This document shows, piece after piece, positions 1-4,589 of a DNA stretch of 9,108 bases. A program made the translations under genes and the position numbers. The notes under the pieces were generated by a model. The model ran no database searches and was not told the origin of the DNA. It saw only the letters and a program-made list of their open reading frames with translations. Source of the DNA: Nanobdellota archaeon (GTDB lineage Archaea > Nanobdellota > Nanobdellia > Pacearchaeales > GW2011-AR1); NCBI GenBank assembly GCA_030704765.1, contig JAUYDD010000056.1, positions 1-9,108 on the forward strand, given 5' to 3'. Each line of letters starts with the position of its first letter. Position 1 is the first letter of the stretch.

Positions 1-23
1 AAAATCAAAAAAACAATGGGCCA

Positions 24-171
24 CCACACCCTAAAGGTTTTTTGCCACGGCAAAAAATCGCCTGCTGGCGAGTGTGGTTTGATTGACCCGTGTTTTTAGG
101 ATGCTCGAGAATTGAAAACTGTAACATTTGCTACGACCACATGATAAATCATGAGGTTTTCAATTCTCGAG
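24..171 (+). repeat. Structured repeat element, copy A (hairpin cluster plus 16-bp inverted repeat)
   Basis: This non-coding stretch is almost entirely base-paired in principle. CCACAC at 24-29 can pair with GTGTGG at 72-77 around two smaller hairpins: TTTTTTGCC/GGCAAAAAA at 38-46 and 49-57, and TCGCC/GGCGA at 58-62 and 67-71. The block TTTTTAGGATGCTCG follows at 93-107, and then a perfect 16-bp inverted repeat, CTCGAGAATTGAAAAC at 104-119 with its complement at 156-171. Its loop contains ATGAT-AA-ATCAT at 141-152. The same 15-base block and the same arm arrangement occur in opposite orientation at 3749-3890, so I treat the two as diverged copies of one element. It could be a mobile miniature element, a structured RNA or a terminator relic; the sequence does not decide. 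The repeats are directly visible; homology and function are inferred. Confidence 0.6.
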
Positions 172-185
172 ATAAATATATTGTG

Positions 186-390
186 CAGTAGTTAAACATT
201 TCCCTATAAATTTGGGAAATCTACAGGACTTGTAATCTTTTTCACCACTTCTTAACCTTTGCTTGCCCATCCTCTCTTTCATTTTTGTGCACTAACAATA
301 GAAATTAGAAAATCAGGCTGTCTGAAAGCGACTGATTTTCAATAATCTCTGATTTTTGCTCTGCAAAAATCAGCAAATGTTTAACTACTG
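186..390. repeat. MITE-like segment bounded by perfect 16-bp inverted repeats
   Basis: CAGTAGTTAAACATTT at 186-201 is exactly complementary to 375-390, enclosing 173 bases. Inside are ATTTCCC/GGGAAAT at 198-204 and 214-220, GAAAATCAG/CTGATTTTC at 308-316 and 332-340, and a perfect 11-bp hairpin at 349-359 and 363-373 with a TCT loop. I see no convincing coding region and no clear target-site duplication outside the ends. The form fits a miniature inverted-repeat transposable element or a large RNA stem. It ends about 60 bases upstream of the gene at 452. Together with copy A it accounts for most of the gene-free stretch 1-451. Confidence 0.5.
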
Positions 391-402
391 AACTTGATAG
401 AT

Positions 403-413
403 AAATTTAATAA
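403..413 (+). promoter_or_regulatory. Putative archaeal TATA box for the 452 gene
   Basis: An AT-rich TATA-like element, AAATTTAATAA, lies about 40-49 bases before the ATG at 452. A start site about 25 bases downstream would leave a short leader that includes the strong Shine-Dalgarno site. It is assigned from position and composition only. Confidence 0.4.
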
Positions 414-438
414 AGGTATATGATTAATTAAATCAAAA

Positions 439-447
439 AGGAGGTGA
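439..447 (+). promoter_or_regulatory. Strong Shine-Dalgarno site
   Basis: AGGAGGTGA lies four bases before the ATG at 452 and is fully complementary to the usual archaeal 16S rRNA 3' end (UCACCUCCU). It fixes the start of the small membrane protein and supports this short gene being real. Confidence 0.85.
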
Positions 448-451
448 AAAT

Positions 452-724
452 ATGAGTTCAAAACAAATGTTAAATCCTAAAGCAATTGGAATTGCTACAG
501 CTGTAATAACATTCATACTATCAATCTTATGTCTTGTTATTGTTTTTATTTTTAAAGAATCAGCTTATTCATTTTTTGATCTGTTCTTTCATGGAATCGA
601 TCTTTCAAAAATAGAAACTACTCCTAATATAATCAGAGGAATTCTTGGAAGCGTATTTTTAGCAATAATTGCTTTTGTTTGTGGATGGTTTTTTGCTATA
701 ATCTATAATAAATACTCCAATTAA
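452..724 (+). CDS. DUF5676-like two-helix membrane protein
   Basis: This 90-residue protein has two hydrophobic segments, about residues 12-34 and 61-84, separated by a loop (FKESAYSFFDLFFHGIDLSK). It ends in a basic/polar tail after a GWFFAIIYNK motif. The length, helix spacing and GxxFAxxYNK-type C-terminus resemble DUF5676, a family of unknown function that often sits in metal-resistance islands; I assign it from memory of the family pattern, without a search. The start is secure because a nine-base Shine-Dalgarno match precedes it. It is the only plus-strand gene here and converges on the CuA-type cupredoxin gene. Tandem stops (TAATAA) and a run of eight T close it. A role as a membrane accessory of copper handling is inferred only from context. 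Confidence 0.72.
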   Translation: MSSKQMLNPKAIGIATAVITFILSILCLVIVFIFKESAYSFFDLFFHGIDLSKIETTPNIIRGILGSVFLAIIAFVCGWFFAIIYNKYSN

Positions 725-729
725 TAAAA

Positions 730-737
730 TTTTTTTT
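730..737 (+). terminator. Poly-T terminator after the 452 gene
   Basis: Eight consecutive T follow the tandem stop codons within six bases, in the context AATAAAA-T-run-TTATT. Archaeal RNA polymerase terminates on such U-rich tracts, so this is the likely 3' end of the plus-strand transcript. Confidence 0.55.
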
Positions 738-739
738 AT

Positions 740-935
740 TTTCAAATCTGGGTTTAATACCCCAAGGCTCTGCCTCGGCAGATTTGAAACCTTCAAAATC
801 TTCAGATTTTGAATGACCCAGAAAAACTTCTGAAAGTTTTTCTTGGAGACTGAAATTGCCGGTCGCGAAGCGAAAAAATTAGCAAATACCCAGACTCTCT
901 GGGTCGGTTGGGATTGCTAATTTTTAGGCAATTTC
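740..935. repeat. Hairpin-dense intergenic element between convergent genes
   Basis: At least seven inverted repeats are packed into 196 bases: 740-750 with 779-789 (11 bp) enclosing AGGC-TCT-GCCT at 765-775; 792-800 with 805-813 (9 bp, TTCA loop); 821-829 with 834-842 (9 bp, CTGA loop); 852-860 with 927-935 (9 bp) enclosing TCGC-GAA-GCGA at 863-873, 874-885 with 914-925 (12 bp) and ACCCAGA/TCTGGGT at 888-894 and 898-904. All stems named are perfect. It fills the whole gap between the two convergent genes. TTTTTAGG at 921-928 also occurs in copies A and B. I cannot tell whether it is a structured RNA, a degenerate mobile element or a compound terminator. Confidence 0.55.
874..925. terminator. 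Probable bidirectional terminator hairpin
   Basis: AAAAATTAGCAA at 874-885 pairs with TTGCTAATTTTT at 914-925, with an inner 7-bp stem. Read on either strand the stem ends in five or six T. It lies 17 bases past the stop of the minus-strand cupredoxin gene, which makes it the likely terminator of the 2764-942 operon. Confidence 0.5.
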
Positions 936-941
936 TTTATT

Positions 942-1298
942 TTATTTTACAATCAATTTTCCTTTCATTTTCATATGTCCTTCTCCGCAATAAACAGCAC
1001 AATACCAATCAAACTCTCCTGTCTTATCTGCTGTAAATTCAATCTGACTGTTGTTTTTTAAATTTAAACTAGGAATCCTTACCCCATGAGGAACATCAGT
1101 ATTTTGTATTTTGATTTTTACTTTATCCCCTTTATTTACAGTTATTATATCAGGTGTATAACCAAATTTGAAAGCTTTAACTGTAAATTCTTTTATTTCA
1201 GGGTCTCTTACAACATTTCCTGTTTTTGATTTTATAAAAAAGATGCCTGCTATCACGAAAATTATAATGACAGTTATTCCTATGTATTTTTTATCCAT
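942..1298 (-). CDS. Membrane-anchored CuA-type cupredoxin (COX2-like copper domain)
   Basis: The 118-residue protein has an N-terminal hydrophobic anchor (about 5-23) followed by one cupredoxin domain (about 36-118) that should lie outside the membrane. It carries the spacing of a binuclear CuA centre: His71 in VPHGVRI, then C100-AVY-C104-GEG-H108-MK-M111. In cytochrome oxidase subunit II and nitrous-oxide reductase this C-x3-C-x3-H-x2-M motif binds two coppers and passes electrons. Here there is no second COX2 helix and no oxidase gene nearby, so the protein is a free-standing CuA-like domain. The usual Glu between the cysteines is replaced (AVY), which may alter the site. It is the last gene of its operon, 44 bases after the preceding stop. 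A role in electron transfer or copper storage/delivery is inferred. Confidence 0.88.
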   Translation of the reverse strand: MDKKYIGITVIIIFVIAGIFFIKSKTGNVVRDPEIKEFTVKAFKFGYTPDIITVNKGDKVKIKIQNTDVPHGVRIPSLNLKNNSQIEFTADKTGEFDWYCAVYCGEGHMKMKGKLIVK

Positions 1299-1342
1299 TT
1301 TTATTTATTTCTCTTTTGTTAGTTTTATTTAGTTTAATAAAG

Positions 1343-1549
1343 TTATTTTCTTGAATATATTCTGTACATAGCCCAGCCATACATAACTGCACCAAGTAAA
1401 ATTGCAAATATCATTAGCTGATTTTTATAATCTGATAAAAGCATTCCCAATCCAAATCCTAAAATTCCTACCCCAAACATCCATGACAAGAGTTCGTGGG
1501 GCTTAGCTTTTTTTAATTTTTCTAGCATTTGATTCTTTCCTTTTATCAT
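1343..1549 (-). CDS. Small two-helix membrane protein
   Basis: A roughly 68-residue protein with two hydrophobic segments (about residues 21-39 and 44-61 from the chosen start), a basic N-terminus including KAKPHELLSW and a basic end (YRIYSRK). I chose the ATG that overlaps the upstream stop as TAATG at 1551-1547, typical of translational coupling. A further ATG at 1528, after a weak AAAGGAAAG site, is an equally possible start, and an upstream TTG at 1558 is less likely. No family is recognised with confidence, though small two-helix proteins of this kind accompany copper ATPase islands. It lies between a DUF2933-like gene and a CuA cupredoxin, so it is probably a membrane accessory of the same copper system. 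Confidence 0.7.
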   Translation of the reverse strand: MIKGKNQMLEKLKKAKPHELLSWMFGVGILGFGLGMLLSDYKNQLMIFAILLGAVMYGWAMYRIYSRK

Positions 1550-1770
1550 TAATGGCAACCCGCCTTTTTATTCTCCTTGGTTCCTTCTTTTTTATGCATA
1601 TCTCTCATCATAAAATAATGTAAAATAGGACATAGTAGCATCACTGCTAAGAGTGCATATGTTTTAAATCCTAAATAAAATAAAGTTCCTGCTATAACCA
1701 AAGGGATTATACAGCAGATAAGCATCATAAGCAAATGATTCTGCTTTATTTTTTCAAATATATTTATCAT
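1549..1770 (-). CDS. DUF2933-like Met/His/Cys-rich small membrane protein
   Basis: I start this 73-residue protein at the ATG at 1770, because any longer frame would overlap the end of the upstream gene and read as unrelated polar sequence. Two hydrophobic segments (about 12-32 and 35-50) flank a short turn. The first carries C19-C20, and the second ends in CPILHYFMMRDMHKK, which puts Cys47, His51, Met54, Met55, Met58 and His59 near the membrane face. The protein ends in GCH. This LLCCxIPL ... LLCPxxHxFMM pattern matches DUF2933 as I remember it, a family common in metal-resistance clusters. The soft-ligand arrangement suggests Cu(+) binding; that is inference. Its stop overlaps the next start (TAATG). 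There is no good Shine-Dalgarno at normal distance; a GGAGG lies upstream of a five-codon micro-ORF instead. Confidence 0.78.
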   Translation of the reverse strand: MINIFEKIKQNHLLMMLICCIIPLVIAGTLFYLGFKTYALLAVMLLCPILHYFMMRDMHKKEGTKENKKAGCH

Positions 1771-1772
1771 GT

Positions 1773-1790
1773 TTATTTTTTCTTTGCCAT
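1773..1790 (-). other. Five-codon micro-ORF (MAKKK) with strong Shine-Dalgarno
   Basis: GGAGG at 1795-1799 (minus strand) lies four bases before an ATG at 1790 that opens the frame M-A-K-K-K-stop. The TAA at 1775-1773 is two bases before the ATG of the DUF2933-like gene. The geometry suggests ribosomes load at the micro-ORF and re-initiate on the next ATG. It could also be chance, or mark an indel in the A-run. Confidence 0.35.
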
Positions 1791-1819
1791 TTATCCTCCA
1801 TAGTATTAATTTAATTTTC

Positions 1820-2764
1820 CTATCCAAATCCAGGGCTTTCAGATTGGGTTGAAAGAGATTGCGAGCATTCATTAGGTTTGGTATTGAATGCCTCACAAAC
1901 AGCTTCTTTTATAGAATCCGGACTTCTATTGACTTGAACTTGAGCACTGTTAATCACGAATGTCGGAGAACCCGATACTCCAAGGTTATTAGCCCTTGCA
2001 TTCTGTTCATTGTATATTTTCTCAGCATCACTTTTCATATAATTTTCAATTTTAGCTTTATCTATTGATAGTTTCTTATAGATATTTGGAAGGTATTTAT
2101 CCAAACAACTTTCATCCCCTCTGCAAGAGCCAATTTCACTGTTTTTATCAAATTCCTTTAGATAAGAGAATAATTTATCTTTTCCATACAATTTCTCTAT
2201 ACTTATCTGTCTTAATGATTCTGTTTTTTCAAAATCTCCATGCATTGCACCAATTGCAACTATCCTGAAATCAACTTTATCTTTTAACAAGTCATAAGCT
2301 GGAAAAAGTGCTTTTTCAAATTGCAAACCATAAGGACAATAAGAAAAAACAAAGGCTTCTACAATTGGTTTATCTGATTTAGAAACCCCTTGAGGAGCAT
2401 TAGTGTTTGTATTGGAATTAGAAACATCTTTTTGCATTACAGGTTCTTCTGTTATTGGTGTTGCTCCTTGAACAAAATACTTTCCATCTTTGGTTGTATA
2501 AACTGGTATCTCTTGGCCTTGATATTTTACCTTTACCTCATATATATAGCCTTTATCACTAGAAGAAACTAATTCAACTCCGCCATTAGTCTTTGTATTA
2601 AGATAATTCACTAATTGTTTTCCTGCTTCATCTGCTGAAATTGCCTTGCCAGACATTTTATTTGCCCCATCAATAAAGACAAAATATAATAAAATAGTAA
2701 CTGTGATAAATAATATTATTGCTGAAACTTGCCAGATATTTATTTTGAATTTATCTTCGGTCAT
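1820..2764 (-). CDS. DsbA-like thioredoxin-fold protein, membrane-anchored, single-Cys CPYG site
   Basis: This 314-residue protein has a cytoplasmic tip, one membrane helix (about 13-31), an N-terminal domain (about 42-103, with EVKVKYQGQEIPVYTTKDGK), a Ser/Asn-rich linker (about 104-131) and a DsbA-type thioredoxin fold (about 133-300). The active-site motif is SYCPYG (C143-P-Y-G146), so the usual second catalytic Cys is missing. The cis-Pro loop is present as GSPTFVIN (P267). Further Cys pairs, C214/C220 and C290/C300, may form structural disulfides or take part in thiol exchange. The C-terminus is SPGFG. The fold implies extracytoplasmic thiol/disulfide chemistry, plausible for keeping Cys-rich copper proteins reduced, though that role is inferred. 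It is the first gene of an operon, with a strong TATA box that gives an almost leaderless mRNA. Confidence 0.87.
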   Translation of the reverse strand: MTEDKFKINIWQVSAIILFITVTILLYFVFIDGANKMSGKAISADEAGKQLVNYLNTKTNGGVELVSSSDKGYIYEVKVKYQGQEIPVYTTKDGKYFVQGATPITEEPVMQKDVSNSNTNTNAPQGVSKSDKPIVEAFVFSYCPYGLQFEKALFPAYDLLKDKVDFRIVAIGAMHGDFEKTESLRQISIEKLYGKDKLFSYLKEFDKNSEIGSCRGDESCLDKYLPNIYKKLSIDKAKIENYMKSDAEKIYNEQNARANNLGVSGSPTFVINSAQVQVNRSPDSIKEAVCEAFNTKPNECSQSLSTQSESPGFG

Positions 2765-2782
2765 ATAAAATTTATCTAAGGC

Positions 2783-2793
2783 TTATATTTAAA
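2783..2793 (-). promoter_or_regulatory. TATA box of the DsbA-like operon
   Basis: On the minus strand TTTAAATATAA is a near-consensus archaeal TATA box. Its centre is about 24 bases before the ATG at 2764, so transcription should start at or within a few bases of the start codon, giving a leaderless mRNA. No Shine-Dalgarno site is seen there, which agrees. Confidence 0.7.
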
Positions 2794-2813
2794 GCTTATG
2801 AATGAATCTTCTA

Positions 2814-3212
2814 CTAATTATATTTTGAGTCTATAATTTTCTTAATTTCCTCCTTTGTTTTGCCTTTATTAATCATCTTTTTAACTTCTAAAGCGTCTAC
2901 ATAGCACATTTTGCAATTAGCTCCATGACTGTCAAATTCTTCATTTGGTTTCATAAAACAGTCTAAAAGCCCTCTTGAATGTAATCTACCATTATGGACA
3001 ATTTTCATACAGCCACAATGACAATTTACCCCATTTAATGAATCAGGATTATTCTTAGCAAATAAATAAGCTTCTTTTGCTTGGCTATTAATAAACGCAT
3101 AAGGGGGGAGGTTATCAGGATTATTTTTTGGAGCTGGATTTCCAAATACAAAAAAAGTTATTAATAATAAAACCATAAAAATTCCAATACTGATTATCCA
3201 TTTATTTTTCAT
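2814..3212 (-). CDS. PCYCGC-motif-like Cys/His-rich membrane-anchored protein
   Basis: The 132-residue protein has an N-terminal hydrophobic anchor (about 5-23) and a Cys/His-rich domain (about 35-130). The core motif is N-C64-H-C66-G-C68, followed by LHSRGLLDCF (C85) and DSHGANCKMCYVDAL (H96, C100, C103), then a helical tail with KTKEEIKKIID. This order matches the PCYCGC-motif family, best known as lipoproteins of Bacillus-type bacteria, with His in place of Tyr in the motif. There is no lipobox Cys here; the anchor is a helix. The dense Cys/His ligands suggest binding of a soft metal, consistent with the copper genes around it; the function of the family is not established. It lies seven bases after the preceding stop, in an operon with the unknown helical protein. 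Confidence 0.8.
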   Translation of the reverse strand: MKNKWIISIGIFMVLLLITFFVFGNPAPKNNPDNLPPYAFINSQAKEAYLFAKNNPDSLNGVNCHCGCMKIVHNGRLHSRGLLDCFMKPNEEFDSHGANCKMCYVDALEVKKMINKGKTKEEIKKIIDSKYN

Positions 3213-3219
3213 TGTCTTT

Positions 3220-3705
3220 TTACTCCCTGCAACAATCTAACATTTTTTTAATAAGTTGTGAAATTTTGAATTTATCTGGATTAATTTTCTTATTTTTGTT
3301 TGAATTTCCAACACCATTTATTATCCAAAATAAGCTGTAAAAATTAAATGCATCTTTAAACGATTCTTCAGCTTCTTTCTTTTTTCCATCATGAAGAAGT
3401 TTTGTTCCAACTTCAGAAAGTCTCATAGCTATTGAAAGTAAATGCTTGCTTATGCACCATTTTTCACTATAATCATCATTATCTTTTACAACAATTTTTG
3501 CTAATAATCTTTTTCTAGATTCTCTAGTCTGTTCAAGAAATTCTAAGAATCTTTCATCCTGGGTTTTCATATAACTAAATAAAAAATGTTCTTCCAAGCT
3601 AATTATATTCATTAAAGCTATTGAAAGGTCTTCACCTAAAGATAAATCTAGGTTTGTTTTTTCTTTTATTTTTTCAATCATTTTTATTAAATTTTTTTCT
3701 GCCAT
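3220..3705 (-). CDS. Uncharacterised alpha-helical cytosolic protein with C-terminal Cys pair
   Basis: I do not recognise a named family. The 161-residue sequence is predominantly helical, with no signal peptide or membrane segment. Stretches that look like conserved signatures are GEDLSIALMNIISLEEH (24-40), EKWCISKHLL (81-90), MRLSEVGTKLL (94-104) and a Phe-rich helix about 116-129. It ends in LDCCRE with adjacent Cys158-Cys159, and C84/H88 sit within the WCISKH motif. The buried acidic/His residues E38, E39 and H40 with C84, H88 and the CC tail could form a metal site, but this is speculation. It is followed by the PCYCGC-like gene after seven bases, so the two are probably co-transcribed. 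The start codon is preceded by a dyad at 3714-3730. Confidence 0.8.
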   Translation of the reverse strand: MAEKNLIKMIEKIKEKTNLDLSLGEDLSIALMNIISLEEHFLFSYMKTQDERFLEFLEQTRESRKRLLAKIVVKDNDDYSEKWCISKHLLSIAMRLSEVGTKLLHDGKKKEAEESFKDAFNFYSLFWIINGVGNSNKNKKINPDKFKISQLIKKMLDCCRE

Positions 3706-3713
3706 TTTCCGAA

Positions 3714-3730
3714 GTTATACTTCCTATAAC
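3714..3730. promoter_or_regulatory. Dyad upstream of the 3705 gene
   Basis: GTTATA at 3714-3719 and TATAAC at 3725-3730 form a perfect 6-bp dyad with a five-base spacer, interleaved with GAAG/CTTC at 3711-3714 and 3720-3723. It lies 9-25 bases before the ATG at 3705, where a start site, TATA element or operator would sit. The role is unknown. Confidence 0.35.
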
Positions 3731-3748
3731 GAGGATTTGAAAATTATG

Positions 3749-3890
3749 TCGGAAAATAAACCTTATCTTTTAAGATGAGGTAGTTTACTTGCATTCAATT
3801 TCCGAGCATCCTAAAAATTTCCGAATCAGAAAAATCGCCGATCAAACTCCATCCTTCAGGATGGAGTAGGCGATTTTTCAGGAAATTTTT
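3749..3890 (-). repeat. Structured repeat element, copy B (also probable operon terminator)
   Basis: Read on the minus strand this resembles copy A at 24-171: a hairpin cluster, the identical block TTTTTAGGATGCTCG (plus-strand 3803-3817), then a stem enclosing an inner hairpin. The cluster is a layered palindrome: AAAAATTTCC/GGAAATTTTT at 3813-3822 and 3881-3890, AAAAATCGCC/GGCGATTTTT at 3830-3839 and 3869-3878, and ACTCCATCC-TTCA-GGATGGAGT at 3846-3867. The second part has TTTCCGA at 3799-3805 pairing with TCGGAAA at 3749-3755 around CCTTATCTT/AAGATGAGG at 3761-3780 (one G-T pair). The T-runs after the stems, just past the stop at 3910, suit termination of the copA operon. The TTCA-loop stem also recalls IS200/IS605-type ends. 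Confidence 0.6.
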
Positions 3891-3909
3891 TTGATGTTAA
3901 TTTTCATAT

Positions 3910-4455
3910 TTATCCAGTTATTATCCAAAATATTTCAGACAAGATCAATAAGGTCATTAACATAAATGAAATTCCTTGATAAGGAAATAAAACCTTGCCA
4001 TTTTTTTTCTTAATATAATCGCTTAGGCTAAACGAAGACCCAATAACAATTATTCCAACCAGAGTTCCAAAAAGTAATTTATCTATTCCAAAAACTCCTA
4101 ATCCCAGCATTGATAGTTCAGGCAATGACCTGACAATTTCAAAATTTCTTATTATTCCAATTAAATATAATGGGATTATTGTAAGTAAAAATGAAGCAAA
4201 AACAATTAAAAAACCTTGAAAAGGAATTTTAACATCTTTCTTTTTCAGCCAGTTATTAAACCATAATCCCATAGACACAATTAAAGCTCCTAAAAATAAT
4301 CCAACAATACTATCATCAACTCCTAGCAATCTTGCGACACCTATTCCAACACCTGCAGCAGCAGTGCATAATGGGCAATGTGCTAAAACTGATTGAGATA
4401 ATATAATCAAAGAAATTATGGATGCAAAAACAAGTGATAATATTTTTTTATTCAT
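3910..4455 (-). CDS. Multi-pass membrane protein with predicted mature N-terminus HCPLC
   Basis: I start this 181-residue protein at the ATG at 4455, five bases after GGAGG at 4461-4465; an upstream in-frame ATG at 4470 would have the Shine-Dalgarno inside the coding region. A signal peptide (about residues 3-25, ending QSVLA) is followed directly by HCPLCTAAAGVGIGVARLLG. Four further hydrophobic segments follow, about residues 47-64, 80-102, 115-142 and 156-179, with basic loops (LKKKDVK, YIKKKNGK). Cleavage after VLA would expose His as the first residue next to a CxxC pair, a good Cu(+)/Cu(2+) ligand set. I know of similar unnamed archaeal proteins but no function. It is the last gene of the arsR-copA operon and starts one base after the stop of the 43-residue protein, so a role in copper movement is likely but unproven. 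Confidence 0.82.
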   Translation of the reverse strand: MNKKILSLVFASIISLIILSQSVLAHCPLCTAAAGVGIGVARLLGVDDSIVGLFLGALIVSMGLWFNNWLKKKDVKIPFQGFLIVFASFLLTIIPLYLIGIIRNFEIVRSLPELSMLGLGVFGIDKLLFGTLVGIIVIGSSFSLSDYIKKKNGKVLFPYQGISFMLMTLLILSEIFWIITG

Positions 4456-4456
4456 T

Positions 4457-4588
4457 TTATCCTCCGGCATTAAAAAAGAAAATGTATAAAAGTAAACCTA
4501 AGATTATCAGAATTATTATTATAGCAGCTATCCAAAAATTCTTATCACTACAACAGTTTTGTGAATTAGAAGAACTGCAGCAATCCAT
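4457..4588 (-). CDS. 43-residue CC...CC single-helix membrane microprotein
   Basis: This gene falls below usual length cut-offs. It encodes MDCCSSSNSQNCCSDKNFW, then a hydrophobic helix (about residues 18-39) and NAGG. Two Cys pairs, C3-C4 and C12-C13, lie in a short Ser/Asn-rich segment before the helix. It starts one base after the copA stop (TAA-A-ATG), and its last codons GGA GGA contain the Shine-Dalgarno for the next gene, whose ATG comes one base after its own stop. Such tight coupling on both sides argues for a real gene. The four thiols suggest Cu(+) binding, perhaps feeding or accepting copper at CopA; that is inferred. No named family is recognised. Confidence 0.75.
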   Translation of the reverse strand: MDCCSSSNSQNCCSDKNFWIAAIIIILIILGLLLYIFFFNAGG

Positions 4589-4589
4589 T

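Noticed and set aside
160..282. Minus-strand 40-codon open frame, start ATG at 282, basic product
   Set aside because: No Shine-Dalgarno or TATA box is evident, it runs through the inverted repeats at 186-201 and 156-171, and the product matches nothing I recognise. Probably chance.
186..390. Target-site duplication flanking the 16-bp inverted repeats
   Set aside because: The bases just outside (ATTGTG on the left, AACTTG on the right) do not match, so insertion by transposition is not demonstrated.
1..451. tRNA or CRISPR array in the repeat-rich left end
   Set aside because: The hairpins do not form a cloverleaf with a T-loop (GTTCRA) or CCA-adjacent acceptor stem, and there are no regularly spaced direct repeats.
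1300..1342. Separate promoter for the CuA-type cupredoxin
   Set aside because: AT-rich stretches resembling a TATA box exist in the 44-base gap, but none is distinctive against the background, so co-transcription with the upstream genes is the simpler reading.
1771..1896. Longer N-terminus for the DUF2933-like gene
   Set aside because: It would overlap the end of the DsbA-like gene by 77 bases and reads as polar sequence out of frame with that gene; the family length fits the ATG at 1770.
1859..2572. Plus-strand open frames opposite the DsbA-like gene
   Set aside because: The minus-strand frame carries an intact thioredoxin fold with cis-Pro loop, a promoter and a TATA box; the opposite frames have none of these.
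4456..4470. Upstream ATG at 4470 for the HCPLC membrane protein
   Set aside because: The GGAGG site lies after it and is correctly spaced for the ATG at 4455; the longer frame also overlaps the coding end of the 43-residue protein.
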